Part shown: positions 60,905 through 64,000 of the stretch, piece after piece
Layout: each line of letters starts with the position of its first letter
How positions within the stretch are numbered: position 1 is the first letter of the stretch
Origin: Caulobacteraceae bacterium
GTDB taxonomy: Bacteria; Pseudomonadota; Alphaproteobacteria; Caulobacterales; Caulobacteraceae
Direction of reading: 5' to 3'
NCBI GenBank assembly: GCA_947478785.1
Contig: CANJXI010000005.1
Coordinates: 25,613-89,612 of the forward strand
DNA: 64,000 nt
The notes under the pieces: model-generated
Databases searched by the model: none
Told to the model about the DNA's origin: nothing
Seen by the model: the letters and a program-made list of their open reading frames with translations, nothing else
Position numbers and translations under genes: made by a program

Positions 60905-61599
60905 GCCCGGGGCTCGCGGCGGCCGAGGCCGAAGCCCACGGCGCCCACGACCGCGCTCAGCAGCCCGGCGGCGAACCCGCTCCACACCGCGCCCGGCTCG
61001 CCCAGGCCGCCGTGGCCGAGCAGCACGCCGCCCACGCCGGCCGCGGCCACCGCCACCACCCAGGCAACGGGGAATTTCGCCGGCCCCGAAGCGGCGGGGA
61101 CCGCCACGGGCGCGGCCGTTTCGCCACCGGCCGCTTCGGGCGCCGGCGCGGTCTCCACCGGCTCGGCCAGCACTTCGGAGAGCCGCCGGAAGAACGTCCC
61201 GGCCATCTGCTTGGCGGTGGCGTCGATCAGCCCGCCGCCCAGTTGCGCCAGCTTGCCGCCGACCTGGGCGGTGACTTCGTAGCTCAGCACCGTCGCCGCC
61301 CCGTCCTCGCGCAGCTTCACCTGGGCCCCGCCCTTGGCGAAGCCGGCCGGGCCGCCCTGGCCCTCGCCGGTGATGCGGTAGCCGTTGGGCGGATCGAGAT
61401 CGGACAGCGTCACCTCGCCGGTGAAGCGCGCCCCGATGGGTCCGACCTTCACCGCGGCCACCGCCTGCATGCGGTCCTCGGCGGTCTTCTCCAGCGACTG
61501 GCAGCCGGGGATGCATTGCTTCAGCACGTCGGGATCGTTCAGCGCCGCCCAGACCTTGTCCCGCGACGCCTCGATCCTCTGCTCGCCCGTCATCTCCAT
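60901..61599 (-). CDS. CoxG-like SRPBCC-domain protein
   Basis: A 232-residue protein with a polyketide-cyclase-like SRPBCC domain (MTGEQRIEASRDKVWAALNDPDVLKQCIPGCQSLEKTAEDRMQAVAAVKVGPIGARF) and a C-terminal membrane region (about residues 180-225, VAWVVAVAAAGVGGVLLG and AAGLLSAVVGAVGFGLG). CoxG proteins recruit or mature molybdenum hydroxylases of the cox type at the membrane. First gene of the operon, with the FAD subunit start overlapping its stop. Confidence 0.88.
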   Translation of the reverse strand: MEMTGEQRIEASRDKVWAALNDPDVLKQCIPGCQSLEKTAEDRMQAVAAVKVGPIGARFTGEVTLSDLDPPNGYRITGEGQGGPAGFAKGGAQVKLREDGAATVLSYEVTAQVGGKLAQLGGGLIDATAKQMAGTFFRRLSEVLAEPVETAPAPEAAGGETAAPVAVPAASGPAKFPVAWVVAVAAAGVGGVLLGHGGLGEPGAVWSGFAAGLLSAVVGAVGFGLGRREPRA

Positions 61600-61745
61600 G
61601 CGCGGTCTCTCTCCGTCGGTCCCACCGTGACGTCCCTTAACCAGCTACGGAGACGGAGCCTAGCTGAACATGGTGCGCGCGCCGGACACGATGGCGCGGC
61701 GCGCGAATGTGCGGCAGATGTGTCCCTGGAATACGGGAGGCGCCC

Positions 61746-62522
61746 TTGACGATCTCGCCAGAGGAAATCCGCACGCCGGCCGAGCTGTTCGACCTGAGCG
61801 GCAAGGTGGCCCTGGTCACCGGCGGCAGCCGGGGGATCGGCCGGGCCATCGTCCTGGCCTATGCCGCGGCCGGCGCCGACGTGGTGATCGCCGCCCGCCA
61901 GCTGGAGGCCTGCGAAGACCTGGCCCGGGATGTGGAGGCGCTGGGCCGCCGCGCCCTGCCGGTCGCCTGCGACATGGGCCGCTGGGACGACGTGGGCGCC
62001 CTGGTCGAGGCCGCCTATCGGGCCTTCGGAACGCTCGATGTCCTGGTCAACAACGCCGGCATGCCGTCCCGGGCCCCCTCCTCCGTGGAGACCACCGAAG
62101 CGCATTTCGACGCGGTCCTGGCGGTGAACGTCAAGGGCCCGTTCCGGCTCTCGGCCCTGGTGGCCGAGCGCATGAAGGCCGCGGGCCATGGCTCGGTGAT
62201 CGCCGTCTCCAGCACCGGTGGGATCCGGCCGCCCCCGCGCCTCGCCCCCTACGCGGGCTCCAAGGCGGCGCTGAACGCCATCAGCGTCGCCCTGGCCCAG
62301 GAATTCGCCCCGCAGGTGCGCTTCAACGTCATCTCGCCGGGCGGCGTCTACACCGACATGTCCAAGGGCTGGACCGAGCCCGGCCGCGACGTGCCCACCG
62401 CCCTGTTTCGGCGCTACGGCTATCCCGCCGAGATCGTCACAGCGGCCCTCTACCTGGCCAGCGACGCCTCGTCCTACACCACCGGCTCGCTGCTGCGGGT
62501 CGACGGCCTGTCGCCGGTCTGA
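61746..62522 (+). CDS. Short-chain dehydrogenase/reductase
   Basis: A 258-residue SDR with TGGSRGIG (25-32), NNAGMP, VSSTGG and the catalytic YAGSK. The TTG at 61746 is chosen because GGGAGG lies at the right distance; an in-frame ATG at 61707 has no ribosome site. Divergent from the Mo-hydroxylase operon and 31 bp before the quinone oxidoreductase gene. Likely acts on a CoA-linked or steroid-like keto group, but the substrate is not known. Confidence 0.87.
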   Translation: MTISPEEIRTPAELFDLSGKVALVTGGSRGIGRAIVLAYAAAGADVVIAARQLEACEDLARDVEALGRRALPVACDMGRWDDVGALVEAAYRAFGTLDVLVNNAGMPSRAPSSVETTEAHFDAVLAVNVKGPFRLSALVAERMKAAGHGSVIAVSSTGGIRPPPRLAPYAGSKAALNAISVALAQEFAPQVRFNVISPGGVYTDMSKGWTEPGRDVPTALFRRYGYPAEIVTAALYLASDASSYTTGSLLRVDGLSPV

Positions 62523-62553
62523 TGACCGCCGATTCACAAGGGACACTCCGCCC

Positions 62554-63540
62554 ATGAAAGCCGTTGTCGCCCAAGCGTTCGGTCCGCCGGAATCGCTGGC
62601 CATCGAGACCCTGCCACAGCCGAAACCGGGGCCCGGCGAGCTGCGCGTCGCCGTCCACTTCGCCGGCATCAGCTTCGCCGACGTGCTGATCGCGGCCGGC
62701 GAGTACCAGCTGAAGCCGCCGCTCCCCTTCACGCCGGGCAGCGAATACGCGGGCGTGGTGATCGAGACCGGCCCCGGCGTCACCGGCTTCGCCCCCGGCG
62801 ACCGGGTGCGGGCCGGAAGCTTCGGCGGCGCCTTCGCCGAGGAGGCCATCGTGGCCGCCGCCTCGGCCGCCAAGGTGACGCCCGGCCAGCCCCTGGCGGA
62901 GGCGGCGCTCATCCGCTCCAGCTACATGACCGCCTGCTACGCGCTGAAATGGCGGGGCCAGGTCAAGGCCGGCGAGACGGTGGTCGTGCTGGGCGCGGGC
63001 GGGGCGGTGGGGATCGCCGCCGTGCAGGCGGCGAAGGCCTACGGCGCCCGCGTCATCGCGTCGGCCTCCAGCGAGGCCAAGCGCCAGCTGGCGCTCGACA
63101 ACGGCGCGGACCACGCCCTCGACTCCACGGCCCAGGACTGGCGCGACCGGCTCAAGGCCGCCGCCGGCGGGCGCGGCGTCGACGTGGTGCTGGACACCGT
63201 CGGCGGCGCCCAGACCGAGCGCGCCTTCCGCAGCCTGGCCTGGAACGGCCGGCTGCTGGTGGTGGGCTTCGCCGGCGGCGGCATCCCCAAGCTGCCCACC
63301 AACCTGGCCCTCCTGAAGGGCGCGTCCCTGGTCGGCGTCGACATCCGCCAGGTCGCCATCCACGAGCCCGAGGTCTCGCAAGCCGTGGCCGACGAAGTCA
63401 CCCGCCTGGTTGAGGCCGGCATCGCCCGCCCGCCCATCGCCCAGGTCTACGCGCTCGAGGACTTCGCCGAAGCCATGATCGCCACCCGCGCCGGCCAGAG
63501 CGCCGGCCGCATCCTGCTTCGGATGCCGGCGGCGGGGTGA
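62554..63540 (+). CDS. NADPH:quinone oxidoreductase (MDR family)
   Basis: A 328-residue zinc-free medium-chain dehydrogenase of the quinone oxidoreductase branch. The N-terminus MKAVVAQAFGPPESLAIETLPQPKPGPGELR, the GSEYAGVVIETGPGV loop, the cofactor motif VVVLGAGGAVGIAAVQAAKAYGA and the IATRAGQSAGRILLRM end are typical. Reduces quinones or enones with NADPH. Co-directional with the SDR gene 31 bp upstream, so they probably form an operon. Confidence 0.9.
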   Translation: MKAVVAQAFGPPESLAIETLPQPKPGPGELRVAVHFAGISFADVLIAAGEYQLKPPLPFTPGSEYAGVVIETGPGVTGFAPGDRVRAGSFGGAFAEEAIVAAASAAKVTPGQPLAEAALIRSSYMTACYALKWRGQVKAGETVVVLGAGGAVGIAAVQAAKAYGARVIASASSEAKRQLALDNGADHALDSTAQDWRDRLKAAAGGRGVDVVLDTVGGAQTERAFRSLAWNGRLLVVGFAGGGIPKLPTNLALLKGASLVGVDIRQVAIHEPEVSQAVADEVTRLVEAGIARPPIAQVYALEDFAEAMIATRAGQSAGRILLRMPAAG

Positions 63541-63711
63541 GGGGCCCAGCGTGGGCCCATTGTTCCGAAGCGGCAGCCTCGGGCGGAGAGGGCGAAGGTC
63601 GGCGTTCGACCCATCTCCGACGCTGGAAACGCCCGGTCGAGGGAGACACCGGTGGCCGGCCAACAGACATTATGATGCGGTGCGCAGAACGGCACCATAT
63701 CAGCGCTATCG

Positions 63712-63932
63712 TTAGGCTTTGCCGGCGGCGGTCCGCTGCTGTCTCATCGCCAGACCAAGACCAGCGAAGCCGAAGAGCAACGTCAGCCATGTGGAGGGTT
63801 CAGGCACGGAACTTATGCTCAATGTCGCACCAAAGTCTGTGATGAAGATGTCCCGGGGATGTCCCGCTTGATGTTGAAAATCATGGGGCGGGCGTTGCCT
63901 GGGTTGATGGTTACGCGGCCCTTGATGTCTCC
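63712..63932 (-). pseudogene. PEP-CTERM protein remnant, frameshifted
   Basis: The last 31 residues, VPEPSTWLTLLFGF...MRQQRTAAGKA, form a PEP-CTERM sorting tail (PEP motif, hydrophobic helix, basic end). Upstream, TDFGATLSIS continues the exported-protein pattern in the same frame, and a second frame (GDIKGRVTINPGNARPMIFN then IKRDIPG) joins it if one G is missing at the GGGACATC repeat. A stop precedes that second frame at 63933-63935, where the window-edge gene continues in a third frame. The parts look like the end of a broken exported protein. Confidence 0.5.
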
Positions 63933-64000
63933 TCAAGGCCGAAGTGCTTGTCGTGATGGCGTTGCAGAGCGGCGCGCAGGGTGGGTAGCTGGTCGTAGGC
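63911..64000 (-). CDS. Unidentified protein, C-terminal end (cut by window edge)
   Basis: At the right edge, the minus strand is open from 64000 to a TAA at 63911-63913 and encodes 29 residues ending HHDKHFGLEETSRAA. It has a helical look (LPTLRAALQRHHDKHF). The protein is truncated by the window; no family is recognised. It may be the element that interrupted the PEP-CTERM gene, or an unrelated neighbour. Confidence 0.35.
   Translation of the reverse strand, partial: AYDQLPTLRAALQRHHDKHFGLEETSRAA

Noticed and set aside
57241..61599. Annotation as an aerobic CO dehydrogenase
   Set aside because: The active-site loop reads AYRGPW, not the AYRCSFR of form I CODH, and the accessory cox genes are absent from the operon.

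Overview
The window is GC-rich, densely packed alphaproteobacterial chromosome. HWE-family histidine kinases, an EcfG-type promoter match, an isolated flagellar FliK/FhlB-like pair, a large TonB-dependent receptor and many short-chain dehydrogenase, CoA-ligase and BKACE-type catabolic genes point to Caulobacteraceae, perhaps Phenylobacterium or Caulobacter. That placement is an inference from gene content; there is no rRNA or other strong phylogenetic marker here. No tRNA, rRNA, CRISPR array or intact insertion sequence was found. Very long open frames antisense to real genes are a GC-content artefact and were left out.

Layout. 1-7.3 kb is a catabolic patch: flavin-dependent oxidoreductase end, TonB receptor, MmgE/PrpD protein, BKACE enzyme and TauD-type dioxygenase. 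7.4-15 kb holds a hybrid sensor kinase, an apparently exported methyltransferase, uvrC, an HWE kinase, a 57-residue protein and a lipoprotein. 15-18.3 kb is the most unusual locus: a 931-residue fusion of a phosphoribosyltransferase, two AMMECR1-like segments and a helical toroid-like region. It sits downstream of a 157-residue protein with a repeated GGIGGPxELP motif and an AT-rich control region. 18.7-24.9 kb carries an acyl-CoA synthetase, a short ArsR-like protein, a membrane protein behind an EcfG-type promoter, a short-chain dehydrogenase, a DUF1801 protein and a pentapeptide-repeat protein. 25-27 kb is thiC with a TPP riboswitch. 27-37.1 kb is a complete high-affinity K+ system (a tiny membrane peptide, kdpF, A, B, C, D, E) followed by kup. 

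37-46.4 kb contains a D-cysteine desulfhydrase/racemase pair, a phospholipase D family protein, a zinc metallopeptidase, small exported proteins, a DMT transporter, a second HWE kinase and the FhlB/FliK-like pair. 46.5-49.3 kb is an ECF42-type module (DGPF/YCII protein, a sigma factor with an apparent one-base frameshift, YceI, DoxX-like). 49.3-56.2 kb is an MFS exporter and a five-gene CoA-linked catabolic operon that includes an apparently permuted CaiB/BaiF CoA-transferase. 56.4-63.5 kb has an alpha/beta hydrolase, a four-gene molybdenum hydroxylase operon (coxG-like, FAD, 2Fe-2S and Mo subunits), a short-chain dehydrogenase and a quinone oxidoreductase. The right edge holds a frameshifted PEP-CTERM remnant and the end of an unidentified gene.

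The genes cooperate in small translationally coupled operons, with 4-bp start/stop overlaps throughout the kdp, CoA-linked and Mo-hydroxylase operons. Three convergent pairs share a 4-bp TTAG or CTAG stop overlap. Intergenic gaps carry at least three families of palindromic repeats, two of them arranged as REPIN-like inverted doublets.
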